Notes: a model not told the origin generated them from the letters alone. Shown: positions 40,102-49,574, counted from the stretch's first letter. The stretch is 64,000 nt of DNA from Pasteurella skyensis (GCF_013377295.1 NZ_CP016180.1:558001-622000), one strand, 5' to 3'. A program made the numbers and translations.

Positions 40102-40336
40102 TTTGTACCGCCTTTCTTTCTGCTGTGATTGCTTTCTCTTCTGCTTTTTTAGTTTGCTCTATGCTTTTCTCTAATAAGCCTTGAACTGTCCATAATAGAT
40201 TGATTTTTACATCTTCAGGAATATCTAAATCTCCTGTGTCTGTGTAATAAATTGTCATTAACTCTATTACTGACTTAGCTTGCTCGAGTGAACAATAAAT
40301 GTTTTGAATGTCATTAACTGGGCTTGAATTACGCAT
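40094..40336 (-). CDS. Small unknown protein, paralogue of its downstream neighbour
   Basis: An 80-residue helical protein with a C-terminal charged helix (KKAEEKAITAERKA). GGAGG precedes the start. It overlaps the Icd-like gene end by 8 bases and the next gene by 8. See the neighbouring paralogue for the shared pattern. Confidence 0.6.
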   Translation of the reverse strand: MRNSSPVNDIQNIYCSLEQAKSVIELMTIYYTDTGDLDIPEDVKINLLWTVQGLLEKSIEQTKKAEEKAITAERKAVQNG

Positions 40337-41201
40337 AAATTCCTCCTTGTAACTGGAATACGTTATCTATCATTGATGGCTGGTTTTTAAGGGTGATCGT
40401 ATTGAGAGGTAAATCTGAACTAATGCCTTTGTTATCAATGCCTACAAGGTTGATCAGGCGTTGGTTATTTTGTTGAGTTTCAAGGATTGGCATAATCTGT
40501 CCAGTCTTTACAAAATCCATTTTTGGTTTTTGTCTAACTTCCACCATTGGTGAATGTTGTGCTTTTAGTGGCTCAATTTGAGCGACTAAATTTTGTGCTT
40601 TGTGTGAATTGATACGCCCACATACCGCCAATAGTTGATAATCTGCCGTTAGCTGGTAACGTGCTTCATCTTCATTTGGTGCTTGAATGCGTACTACTTC
40701 GGTATTAAAGGTTGGTTTTGTGCGATTGACACATAGTAATAAATAAATCATTGCTAATAACTCCACGATTAAATTATTTGAAGTTACCGCTTTTGTTCTC
40801 AGGCTTGGGCGGTAACGTGTAACGGGCTGAGAAACTACAAAACCGTGGAATGTAGCAAAGGGCGAACCTTTCCCATTACACGCTACCATTGAGAGAAAGC
40901 TAACCGCTAAATTTAAGCGATTATTTTCTTTAGGTGTGCGTATGCTACGAACAAAAAAAGCACGATTAAAAGGCGTGCTACTGTTCGCCACGGTTAAATT
41001 ATTCGAGTTCTCAGGCTCGGTTGTAGATTTTGCTACAACGTTAATAATATAATCTTTTTGATTTTCTTGTTCAACCTGTTTTTTTGTACAATCCGCTAAA
41101 ACAGTCATAGAATACGCTAAATATTCCAGTGATAAGCGGTTACTTTTTGATGATAATTTGCTATAATTCATAGCGTTATCAAGGTGCTTAGATAATTTCA
41201 T
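40329..41201 (-). CDS. Icd/Ash-like protein of satellite elements
   Basis: A 290-residue protein with the hallmark of proteins annotated as host-cell-division-inhibitor Icd-like: a central LAVSFLSMVACNGKGSPFATFHGF block and, near the end, VVRIQAPNEDEARYQLTADYQLLAVCGRI. Such proteins are frequent in P4-like satellites beside AlpA. Action on division is inferred only from the name-giving phage P1 gene. The start follows AAGGAA. A near-complete uptake sequence lies inside (41134-41163). Confidence 0.6.
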   Translation of the reverse strand: MKLSKHLDNAMNYSKLSSKSNRLSLEYLAYSMTVLADCTKKQVEQENQKDYIINVVAKSTTEPENSNNLTVANSSTPFNRAFFVRSIRTPKENNRLNLAVSFLSMVACNGKGSPFATFHGFVVSQPVTRYRPSLRTKAVTSNNLIVELLAMIYLLLCVNRTKPTFNTEVVRIQAPNEDEARYQLTADYQLLAVCGRINSHKAQNLVAQIEPLKAQHSPMVEVRQKPKMDFVKTGQIMPILETQQNNQRLINLVGIDNKGISSDLPLNTITLKNQPSMIDNVFQLQGGIYA

Positions 41202-41274
41202 TATTAATTCCTTAAGATTGCTTTGATAACAATCCGTAAATGTAAGTAGTCAAAATTAAGTAACACTGTTTAAT

Positions 41275-41304
41275 AGCCCTGTTGTGTATGATAGGGCTTT
41301 TTGT
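41275..41304 (+). terminator. Plus-strand terminator in a minus-strand operon
   Basis: AGCCCT and AGGGCT flank a 12-base loop, followed by five T on the plus strand. All genes around it are on the minus strand, so it would stop antisense transcription; on the minus strand it has no T run. Confidence 0.5.
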
Positions 41305-41310
41305 TGCCTG

Positions 41311-41496
41311 TTATTCTCTCTCTACGCTTAATAGAGCCTTTTTTTGCTCTAAATCAATCAAACGTATTACTTGATACAAACTATGTTCTACGGCTTCATT
41401 TAGTCGCTTTCTTGCGAGCGTATAGGTCGGATAACTTCCTAAAATAATTTTGTTGCCATTGTTGGCGGTCGCTTCAACTTTAAATCTGTATTTCAT
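41311..41496 (-). CDS. Small unknown protein after terminase small subunit
   Basis: A 61-residue basic protein (MKYRFKVEATANNGNKIILGSYPTY begins it, in two pieces MKYRFKVEATANNG and NKIILGSYPTY). Its start overlaps the stop of the terminase gene by one base, so the two are coupled. Function unknown. Confidence 0.55.
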   Translation of the reverse strand: MKYRFKVEATANNGNKIILGSYPTYTLARKRLNEAVEHSLYQVIRLIDLEQKKALLSVERE

Positions 41497-41915
41497 TAGT
41501 TTTTATCCTCAAAATCAGGAGCAACTAATTTAATAACTGTTGGTCGTAATGTATTATCACTTGTCGAGTGTTCTATTACCTGTTTATCAAATCCTAATAT
41601 CTTTGCTTGCCCCATTTTGGCTGATACGGCAGAGCTAAAGTTAGGGTTATCTCTATCCATTGCTTCATTAAATACCCTTTCTAAATCCAAAATAAGGCTA
41701 TCTACGGTGATGTTATGGCGTTTTAAATGCTCTTTTCTTAATTCATCCAACCTTGCCGTAATCTTGCCGTTTTCGAGTAAATCAAATGCCTTACGGTGTA
41801 CTGTGTCATCTTTCATATTTTCAGCATTATAGCTTTGTCGATATGCCTCACTTGCGTTACCTAATTCAATATATTTTTTACAAAATAATTCTTGCTTTGG
41901 TGTGAGTTCAGTCAT
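41496..41915 (-). CDS. Phage terminase small subunit
   Basis: A 139-residue protein of the terminase small-subunit family that recognises DNA for packaging: LTPKQELFCKKYIELGNASEAYRQS is the DNA-binding helix-turn-helix, followed by KAFDLLENGKITARLDEL and ITVDSLI. There is no large terminase subunit in the element. In phage satellites such a protein redirects a helper phage's packaging motor. It lies 3 bases after the antirepressor gene. Confidence 0.82.
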   Translation of the reverse strand: MTELTPKQELFCKKYIELGNASEAYRQSYNAENMKDDTVHRKAFDLLENGKITARLDELRKEHLKRHNITVDSLILDLERVFNEAMDRDNPNFSSAVSAKMGQAKILGFDKQVIEHSTSDNTLRPTVIKLVAPDFEDKN

Positions 41916-41918
41916 TTC

Positions 41919-42644
41919 TTATGCTCCTATAAATCTATTATTTAGCATTGTTTTTAATTTTGCTTTGCGTATATTAAACGGTTGATTATCATCGAGTAGA
42001 AAGCCGTTAGCATTCTCTAAATATTCAACCTTAGATAACTGCTCAGCGTTAAAATGGCTTCTTAGGTCTTTATCGTCAGTGATATTATTCGCCTGCTTCC
42101 ATTTAACTGGTGGCATATCTAATACAATGCGGTTGATTAAGTTAGCTTCATTTGAATAATGGCAAGGGTTTGTTATTTTTCCCTGTCTTTGGCGGTGCTT
42201 ATAAAGTGCCTCACACATTCTTTGATAAGCTGTTTTAGTTGCTTGTCTTTCAATAAGCCATTGTTTACGTAATTCTTCAGTTGTACCAGGTGATATTTGA
42301 GATAGAGCTTCTTCACATTGAATAAAATACTGTCTAGCAAGTTTTCCCTGTTTATTACGCTCTACCATTGCCAATTCTTTAGCCATTGATAAAGTGATTT
42401 TGTACTCGATTTTATTATGTCCACCACGTCCTGTTTGCTTGACAAATTTATCAAGCAAAAAATAATCAGCATTCTTTTTAAATCCGTACAATTTGATATT
42501 GTTTTTTATCCAGTTAGCAAATTCTTGTTTACTTTCTAAGAATGAATGTAAATCCCTAGCATTAACATATTGAACCGCTATGCCTTGATGGTAGTCTTGT
42601 GTGACTGGTAAAAAGCCCTGTAATGGATTAGTTAAAGAGTTCAT
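41919..42644 (-). CDS. AntA/AntB-type phage antirepressor
   Basis: A 241-residue protein. The start at 42644 (MNSLTNPLQGF) lies 6 bases after GAGGAGG. The AntA/AntB domain is clear: VQYVNARDLHSFLESKQEFANWIKN, then FLLDKFVKQTGRGGHNK and YKITLSMAKELAMVERNKQGKLARQYF. Such proteins inactivate phage repressors. The C-terminal third is specific to this subgroup. No CI-like repressor is seen in the element, so the target may be a helper prophage repressor. Confidence 0.82.
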   Translation of the reverse strand: MNSLTNPLQGFLPVTQDYHQGIAVQYVNARDLHSFLESKQEFANWIKNNIKLYGFKKNADYFLLDKFVKQTGRGGHNKIEYKITLSMAKELAMVERNKQGKLARQYFIQCEEALSQISPGTTEELRKQWLIERQATKTAYQRMCEALYKHRQRQGKITNPCHYSNEANLINRIVLDMPPVKWKQANNITDDKDLRSHFNAEQLSKVEYLENANGFLLDDNQPFNIRKAKLKTMLNNRFIGA

Positions 42645-42990
42645 TCTTTGCCTCCTCTTCATTATCAAATCTTGATAAAGCGTATTGTTCTTCAGCTTCT
42701 GTTAGTTCGCCTCCTTTGGCTTTGTATAAAGCAATAACTCGCTTCATTGTGTCCAAATCAGGAATGCTATAAATAAAATAGTGATTGCCTGTTTCTTCAT
42801 TCGCTGTTTTTGTACGCTTGATTTTAACGCCTTGCGGTAAGTGTTCTTTTTCTAATTTGTAGATGTAATTTCGAGGGCTAATAATCCATAAAAGGTTTTT
42901 ATCAATGCCTGTAAAGTTTTCTAAAATAAGAAGTCTAAGAACCTTTAAAAATTGCGTTTGTCTTTTGGGTTTAGTAACACTGTTAGTCAT
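42628..42990 (-). CDS. Unknown protein after AlpA
   Basis: A 120-residue protein starting at 42990 (MTNSVTKPKRQ), after a G-rich site. It has a basic N-terminus, a possible helical DNA-binding segment (FLKVLRLLILENFTGIDKNLLWI) and an acidic C-terminus. It overlaps the antirepressor by 17 bases. Function unknown. Confidence 0.55.
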   Translation of the reverse strand: MTNSVTKPKRQTQFLKVLRLLILENFTGIDKNLLWIISPRNYIYKLEKEHLPQGVKIKRTKTANEETGNHYFIYSIPDLDTMKRVIALYKAKGGELTEAEEQYALSRFDNEEEAKNELFN

Positions 42991-43000
42991 ACTCACCCCC

Positions 43001-43192
43001 CTAAGAATTAACATAATTTTCAATATCAGCTAAACGCCAGCGAACAGAACGCCCACCACAATTTTTAGGTGCTGGGAATGTTCCTTTTTTAACGTGCTGA
43101 TAAATTGTAGTTGTACAAAAACCAGTGATTGCTTTTACATCATTAATATCAAGTAATAGTTTTTTTGTTGTAGGTTGGTTTATCTTTTCCAT
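43001..43192 (-). CDS. AlpA-family regulator / excisionase
   Basis: A 63-residue MerR-like helix-turn-helix: LLDINDVKAITGFCTTTIYQH, then KGTFPAPKNCGGRSVRWR and the final DIENYV. AlpA proteins activate integrase genes or act as excisionases in P4-like satellites and PICIs. Two palindromic sites (43278-43310) lie upstream of it. Confidence 0.88.
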   Translation of the reverse strand: MEKINQPTTKKLLLDINDVKAITGFCTTTIYQHVKKGTFPAPKNCGGRSVRWRLADIENYVNS

Positions 43193-43277
43193 TTTAAATT
43201 ACCTTTTTTTAATTAAGATTAATTTGTAACGCTTTCTTGCGTTGAGGGTAATTTAAAGGGGATTGATAAAATAAAAA

Positions 43278-43310
43278 ATCTATATAGATGAAAGTAAGAT
43301 CTATATAGAC
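43278..43310. promoter_or_regulatory. Paired palindromic sites upstream of alpA
   Basis: ATCTATATAGAT (43278-43289) and ATCTATATAGAC (43299-43310), 21 bases apart start to start, about two helical turns. They lie between the coiled-coil gene stop and alpA. A small hairpin, AACGC-GCGTT (43228-43243), sits nearer to alpA. Confidence 0.6.
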
Positions 43311-43331
43311 TTATTTAAAATATTGAAGGGA

Positions 43332-44216
43332 TTATTTAAGATCTTTAGATTTTGAGAATTTGTCTCTTAAGTTACTTTCAGATAATCCAGTGTAACCTGT
43401 GTACATCTCGCTTAAGTCTTTAATTAACTTTTCTTGGTTTTCAAATGTTTCATTTGATAAACAAGTCTCTTTAAGTGCGTGAATTAGGTTTAAATATGCA
43501 GTTTCTGATTTTCCACTGATTATTTTATCTGATGGCTGATCATCTTTCTTTTTCAGTTCAGCCTGTAATTCTTCAACCTGTGCTTTTAATTCTTGATTGT
43601 CTTTTTGTAGCTGGGTTTCTTCTTCGCTTGGTTGTTCTGTGGTTATTGTATTTTTTAGCTCAATAATTAACTTATCTTTTTCAACTAAAAGAGAATCATT
43701 ATATTGTAAATGTTCATCAAGTGTTCTTACCATTCCTTGCTCTTTAGCTAGTTGTTCTTCTAGTTCTAAAATTTTTATTTCAAGTAAATTTATTGTCTTG
43801 TCTTTATCATCTAATTGAACTGGGGGATTATTTAATGGTTTATAAGGTGGTACATTCCATTTTAAGCCGTAAGTATCTGCCCATTGTTTAGCTATATTGT
43901 GCGGTATTCTGATTGTATTATCCCAAATATGTCCGTTTATATCTGTTTCATAGTAGCATTTAATATCCCCTTTCTCGACTGCTCCATAGATGGCATCATA
44001 AATAATATTGTATCTAGGGTGCTTCTTATTTTTATTATAATCTCTAGGATCTAAATCTAAGAATAAAGAAATCACATTATCAATACATAAATCAGGGAAC
44101 ATAGACAAATGAGCAATATATTCTTTTTTACTTATCCCTTGTTCAGTTTCTATTTCAAAATCAAAATATTTTTTTGCGTCTTCTTTGGTAATTAAATATT
44201 CTTTAAGCCACGACAT
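43332..44216 (-). CDS. Unknown coiled-coil protein of the element
   Basis: A 294-residue protein starting at 44216 (MSWLKEYLITKED), 7 bases after AAGGAG. The N-terminal domain (1-130) has no motif I recognise; residues about 135-235 form a long coiled coil rich in E, K, L and Q; the C-terminal domain (GKSETAYLNLIHALKETC ... GLSESNLRDKFS) is of a type often found at the end of accessory-element proteins. Possibly a sensor or DNA-binding protein; function unknown. Confidence 0.6.
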   Translation of the reverse strand: MSWLKEYLITKEDAKKYFDFEIETEQGISKKEYIAHLSMFPDLCIDNVISLFLDLDPRDYNKNKKHPRYNIIYDAIYGAVEKGDIKCYYETDINGHIWDNTIRIPHNIAKQWADTYGLKWNVPPYKPLNNPPVQLDDKDKTINLLEIKILELEEQLAKEQGMVRTLDEHLQYNDSLLVEKDKLIIELKNTITTEQPSEEETQLQKDNQELKAQVEELQAELKKKDDQPSDKIISGKSETAYLNLIHALKETCLSNETFENQEKLIKDLSEMYTGYTGLSESNLRDKFSKSKDLK

Positions 44217-44226
44217 TACATACTCC

Positions 44227-44475
44227 TTAAAATGGCAATTCCATATCATTACTTCGTACAACGGCATTTAATTCATTTAGCAGGTTGGTGCTACTTACAG
44301 GTTCTATTCTTGGCTTTATGCCTCCGTATTGTTTAAATAATGGTATATTTTTATTTTCTGCTAAATCCAATAAATCCTGAGCTGCTTCACTATCTGAGTT
44401 ATGTTTAGCTCTAGCGTATTCCATTAAATCATAAAGACTTACATAATCATCTCTATCTTGACTTATTTCACTCAT
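44227..44475 (-). CDS. Small unknown protein downstream of the triple palindrome
   Basis: An 82-residue acidic protein starting at 44475 (MSEISQDRDDYVSLYDLMEYAR). A TTG start 24 bases upstream is less likely. It is the first gene after the three 20-base-spaced palindromes and 10 bases before the coiled-coil gene. Function unknown; no helix-turn-helix is obvious. Confidence 0.55.
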   Translation of the reverse strand: MSEISQDRDDYVSLYDLMEYARAKHNSDSEAAQDLLDLAENKNIPLFKQYGGIKPRIEPVSSTNLLNELNAVVRSNDMELPF

Positions 44476-44578
44476 AACGCCCCCTAGCGTATTCCCCAAG
44501 ATAAGAGAGTAGCAAAGTAATAGGGTTTTACTCTTTCGGCTTGGGTAATTAATCCACGCCTAGCCACTCAAATTTATT

Positions 44579-44633
44579 TACCGAAATCAGGTAAAAAATA
44601 CCGAAACTAGGTATAAATTACCTAAATTAGGTA
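44579..44633. promoter_or_regulatory. Three tandem 15-base palindromes at 20-base spacing
   Basis: TACCGAAATCAGGTA (44579), TACCGAAACTAGGTA (44599) and TACCTAAATTAGGTA (44619). The starts are exactly 20 bases apart. Each is an inverted repeat TACC-N7-GGTA. They abut the fic stop codon and lie about 100 bases upstream of the next gene, so they look like a cooperative operator or iterons. Confidence 0.8.
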
Positions 44634-45371
44634 TTAACCATTAACAATTTTTAAATATCTTTCCTGTTCTGCTTTCTGATATTCCGCCACTAATTGCGTG
44701 AACATTTTAGCGTGCTTAGTTTCGTGATAGTCATCAAAACAAGCGTAGTATTTGGCTCTATCCGTGAATTTAATATCAATAGGCAAATAACCATTCTTTA
44801 ATAACTCAAAATTCAATAATAACCGCCCTGTACGTCCGTTTCCGTCAATAAATGGGTGTATGCTTTCAAAAGCTAAATGAAACTCGCTAATCGCTTCTAA
44901 GGGGTGTTTTAGCTTCAATTCTTGGCGGTAGTGTTGAATAAGATTAGTTATTTGCTCTTTAATAAAATGCGGTTCGGTTGGTTCGTGATGGCTTCCCATA
45001 ATTCGCACTTGTATTTGTCGATACTTACCTTTATTTTGACTATCGTTCATCAAAACTAGGCTATGAATATCTTTGATTATTCTCTCGCTTAATGTTTCAT
45101 TGTCCGCCACTACATCAAATAAGTAATTAAACGCGTCTTTATAACCGATAATGTCTAAATGGTGTTTGAGTGGTTTTTCTGCAATGGTAATGCCCTCATT
45201 TAAAATCAAGGCAGTTTCTCTTAAGGTTAAGGTATTACCCTCAATAGCATTTGAGTTGTAGCTATTTTCGATAATAAATTCATCTCGCAAGCGTTTTAGT
45301 TCAGCTGGTGAGAGTGGTCTTAATTCTTGAATTTCAGCTTTTAAGCGGTCTATTTCATTGAGTAGTTTCAT
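44634..45371 (-). CDS. Class II Fic-domain protein
   Basis: A 245-residue Fic enzyme, a family that usually transfers AMP to target proteins. The active site HPFIDGNGRTGR is complete, including the catalytic histidine. The inhibitory motif SNAIEGN lies near residue 40, before the Fic core, which is class II self-inhibition. It lies between the integrase and the regulatory region, a usual position for cargo. The target is unknown. Confidence 0.88.
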   Translation of the reverse strand: MKLLNEIDRLKAEIQELRPLSPAELKRLRDEFIIENSYNSNAIEGNTLTLRETALILNEGITIAEKPLKHHLDIIGYKDAFNYLFDVVADNETLSERIIKDIHSLVLMNDSQNKGKYRQIQVRIMGSHHEPTEPHFIKEQITNLIQHYRQELKLKHPLEAISEFHLAFESIHPFIDGNGRTGRLLLNFELLKNGYLPIDIKFTDRAKYYACFDDYHETKHAKMFTQLVAEYQKAEQERYLKIVNG

Positions 45372-45690
45372 AATAGTAAGATATTTAAAGTCACTGTATA
45401 TATTATCAGTGATTTTTATTTAGACTGCAAGTTGAAAATAAAAGAGAATGAAAGAATATAAAAGAATGTATATTGTTATGTTATGCGGTTATTGTGTGAT
45501 AGTGGTGGGTAAAAGGCTTTCTTATTACGCACCGAATAATTGTTTATTTTTAGAACAAAACGCAAAATTGCGTTCTGTACATTACAGGGTGTACACCATT
45601 GGCGGATACCCCTTGTTGTTTGTGGATTATGCCTTTATGGTGTATATACTGTGTTTGGTGGTTGGTAAATACTCAAAGAAAACTGACCGC
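45372..45690. other. Spacer between integrase and fic
   Basis: This 319-base stretch contains a diverged copy of the end-repeat sequence (AAAAGAGAATGAAAG near 45440), a short inverted repeat AACGCAA-AA-TTGCGTT (45559-45574) and a possible small plus-strand gene (45448-45696). A promoter for fic is expected in it on the minus strand. Confidence 0.45.
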
Positions 45691-45696
45691 TTATAA
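45448..45696 (+). CDS. Possible small membrane protein
   Basis: An 82-residue frame with two hydrophobic stretches (MYIVMLCGYCVIVVG and YPLLFVDYAFMVYILCLVV). It has no clear ribosome site and overlaps the integrase end on the other strand by 6 bases. Could be a real small gene or chance. Confidence 0.3.
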   Translation: MKEYKRMYIVMLCGYCVIVVGKRLSYYAPNNCLFLEQNAKLRSVHYRVYTIGGYPLLFVDYAFMVYILCLVVGKYSKKTDRL

Positions 45697-46902
45697 TCCT
45701 GTTGAGCAACTTTCCACATAATCGCCCCAACACTGCATTAAAGGTTTTCTTTGTTCTAAATAATTTGAGCGGTTGTAAGCCTTTCTTACTGCGTTGCTTA
45801 TTTCGTGTGATAAACACGCCTCTATAACGTCGTATTGTTCTAAAAAGGTTTCATTAAGGTAAGTGCTAGCAATAGAGCGTAAACCGTGTGCTACGAGTTT
45901 GCCACCGTATCCCATTGAGCGTATAGCATTATTAACGGTTTCTTTATTCATTGGTCTATTTGGTTGCTTATCATTAAAGGGGAATATATAACGGCTATAG
46001 TTAGATATTTCTTTCATTACTTTTAAAACGTTTAAGGCTTGGGTTGAGAGCGGTACAGTATGCGACCTCTTGCCCCCTTTCATCTTTTCGGCTGGAATAG
46101 TCCATAACTTATTTTTAAAATCAATTTCAGCCCATTCCACTGTAACGGCTTCACTTGAACGAACCATTGTCAAAAGTTGCCATAAGATTAACTGCTTTCG
46201 CTTGGCGGATAGGTTGCTATGTCTTAATTTAGTTAGAAACTGCGGTAATTCTTCAGGGCGTATTGCTGGATTATGTATCACCGCTTGTCTTGGAAAGAAT
46301 GAGCCAACATCACCGCATTTATTAAATTCTAAAATGCCACAATTAAGAGCAAATTTCATAATCTCATTTAATAAGCTAACACAACGATGTAATGTCTCAA
46401 ATTTTTCTTGCTTGTATAACGGAGTGAGAGCAGTAATCACTAATCTTGGGTTTATGTCTGTAATTGGGTAATGCCCTAGATGTTTGAATAAGTGGTTTTC
46501 TAAACGCTTCCAGTTTTTGCTTAAAGTCGTTTCTTTGACTTCAGTCGCTTTTTTATTCCGCCAATCTCTTGCAACATTTAACAAAGTGTTATCTTGCTTT
46601 GCCAATGTTTCATCTTCTAGCTTTTGGCGGTAGATTTGTGGAGCTATATTTTGAGCAAGCAAAGATAAATATTCATCTCTGATACTTCTTGCTTGTGCTA
46701 GGGTAACGGCTGGATATTGCCCTAAGCCTATTAAAGCCCTTTTGGTTGAAAATGGTCTAGTATAGCGAAAACGCCACAATTTCGCTCCATTCGGTCTAAT
46801 GAGTATTGTTAGCCCATTGCCGTCATATAAAGAATAATCCTTAGTTTTGGCTTTGGCTCTTTCTACTTCGGTATTAGTAAGTGGTTTTGTTATTCTTGCC
46901 AT
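45691..46902 (-). CDS. int: P4-type tyrosine integrase
   Basis: A 403-residue site-specific recombinase. The N-terminal arm-binding domain is of the P4 type (KAKTKDYSLYDGNGLTILIRPNGAKLWRFR, here in the order KDYSLYDGNGL then LWRFRYTRP). The catalytic residues are visible: Arg in MVRSSEAVTVEW, Lys in KMKGGKRSHTVPL, His-x-x-Arg in HGLRSIAST, His in LSHEISN and Tyr in KAYNRSNYL. It lies next to tRNA-Leu, the target. Confidence 0.93.
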   Translation of the reverse strand: MARITKPLTNTEVERAKAKTKDYSLYDGNGLTILIRPNGAKLWRFRYTRPFSTKRALIGLGQYPAVTLAQARSIRDEYLSLLAQNIAPQIYRQKLEDETLAKQDNTLLNVARDWRNKKATEVKETTLSKNWKRLENHLFKHLGHYPITDINPRLVITALTPLYKQEKFETLHRCVSLLNEIMKFALNCGILEFNKCGDVGSFFPRQAVIHNPAIRPEELPQFLTKLRHSNLSAKRKQLILWQLLTMVRSSEAVTVEWAEIDFKNKLWTIPAEKMKGGKRSHTVPLSTQALNVLKVMKEISNYSRYIFPFNDKQPNRPMNKETVNNAIRSMGYGGKLVAHGLRSIASTYLNETFLEQYDVIEACLSHEISNAVRKAYNRSNYLEQRKPLMQCWGDYVESCSTGL

Positions 46903-47217
46903 AATGTTTTAGTAATCTGTCTAATATTTTTAGGCATACGGCTATTTCGGTATGCCTAAAACTTGTAAATTGTATGCCTAAAATCTATAAATCCTGCAAA
47001 AATGAAGTGCGTTAAAGCTTTATATTTCAATGCTTTCGAGATTTTTAGGCATGCCGTTTTTAATATTTTAAAGAAACACTGTTTTTTCTTGTTCTGTATG
47101 CCTAAGTGTATGCCTAAAATCTGTGGCTGTAAACGTATTATTGCGTAAGAATATGAAAGAGAATAAAATATAAAAGTGCGTTAAAGCCTGTAATAGCAAT
47201 GGTTTTGTGTAAGAGAG
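46903..47217. promoter_or_regulatory. Right arm of the element with integrase-site repeats
   Basis: Copies of TATGCCTAAA occur at 46951 and 46973, inverted copies near 46927 and 47042, and a tandem pair exactly 12 bases apart at 47097 and 47109, matching the left-arm pair. The region also holds the integrase promoter. No gene is seen. Confidence 0.7.
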
Positions 47218-47269
47218 TGAAAGAAAATAAAAGAGAATAAATAAGGAAATGGTGCCTAGGGTCGGACTC
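47218..47269. repeat. Right attachment site
   Basis: 52-base direct repeat of 36506-36556. It contains the 3' end of tRNA-Leu including the encoded CCA (47250-47252) and about 30 bases downstream of it. Confidence 0.9.
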
Positions 47270-47335
47270 GAACCGACACGATTATTCATCGGCGGATTTT
47301 GAATCCGCTGCGTCTACCAATTTCGCCACCCAGGC
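47250..47335 (-). tRNA. leuX: tRNA-Leu (anticodon CAA)
   Basis: Complete class II tRNA on the minus strand: acceptor stem GCCTGGG with CCTAGGC (one G-T pair), D-arm GGCGAAATTGGTAGACGC, anticodon arm GCGGATT-CAA-AATCCGC, a long variable arm, T-arm GTCGGTTCGAGTCCGAC and an encoded CCA. The element is integrated in its 3' end and restores the sequence, so the tRNA is intact. The symbol follows the E. coli CAA-reading tRNA-Leu. Confidence 0.95.
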
Positions 47336-47514
47336 AGTGTGAAAACTCGCTAATTATAGAAACACATTGTCCTTTTCGCAAGTAGAAAAAACAAAAAATA
47401 ACTTAACTGTTCTAAAATCCAACATTTTTTTCAATAACTGAAATCATTCATTCTAAAAAATAGTAAAAAATGCTATATTATTGGGTTGTGTTTATTTAAT
47501 TTGAAGATGAAACG

Positions 47515-49540
<2,026 letters not shown>

Positions 49541-49574
49541 AAGCCTATTGATTTAGGATTTGAAGAGATTGAGT

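Larger units (their letters stand above)
36506..47269. mobile_element. Integrated phage-satellite-like element in tRNA-Leu
   Basis: About 10.7 kb bounded by a direct repeat (36506-36556 and 47218-47269) that contains the 3' end of tRNA-Leu(CAA). The intact tRNA and the integrase gene are at the right end, the tRNA fragment at the left. The gene set is integrase, Fic, two unknowns, AlpA, an unknown, AntA/AntB antirepressor, terminase small subunit, Icd-like protein, small unknowns, winged-helix protein, exported protein, YafO-type toxin, small membrane protein. No structural phage gene is present. Size and content fit a phage-inducible chromosomal island; a decayed prophage is the alternative. 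Confidence 0.85.

Noticed and set aside
36506-47269. Complete prophage or conjugative element
   Set aside because: No large terminase, portal, capsid, tail, lysis, relaxase or type IV secretion gene is present.
47068-47289. Small minus-strand gene overlapping tRNA-Leu
   Set aside because: The frame runs through the tRNA and the attachment site, has no homology or ribosome site, and reflects stop-poor AT-rich DNA.
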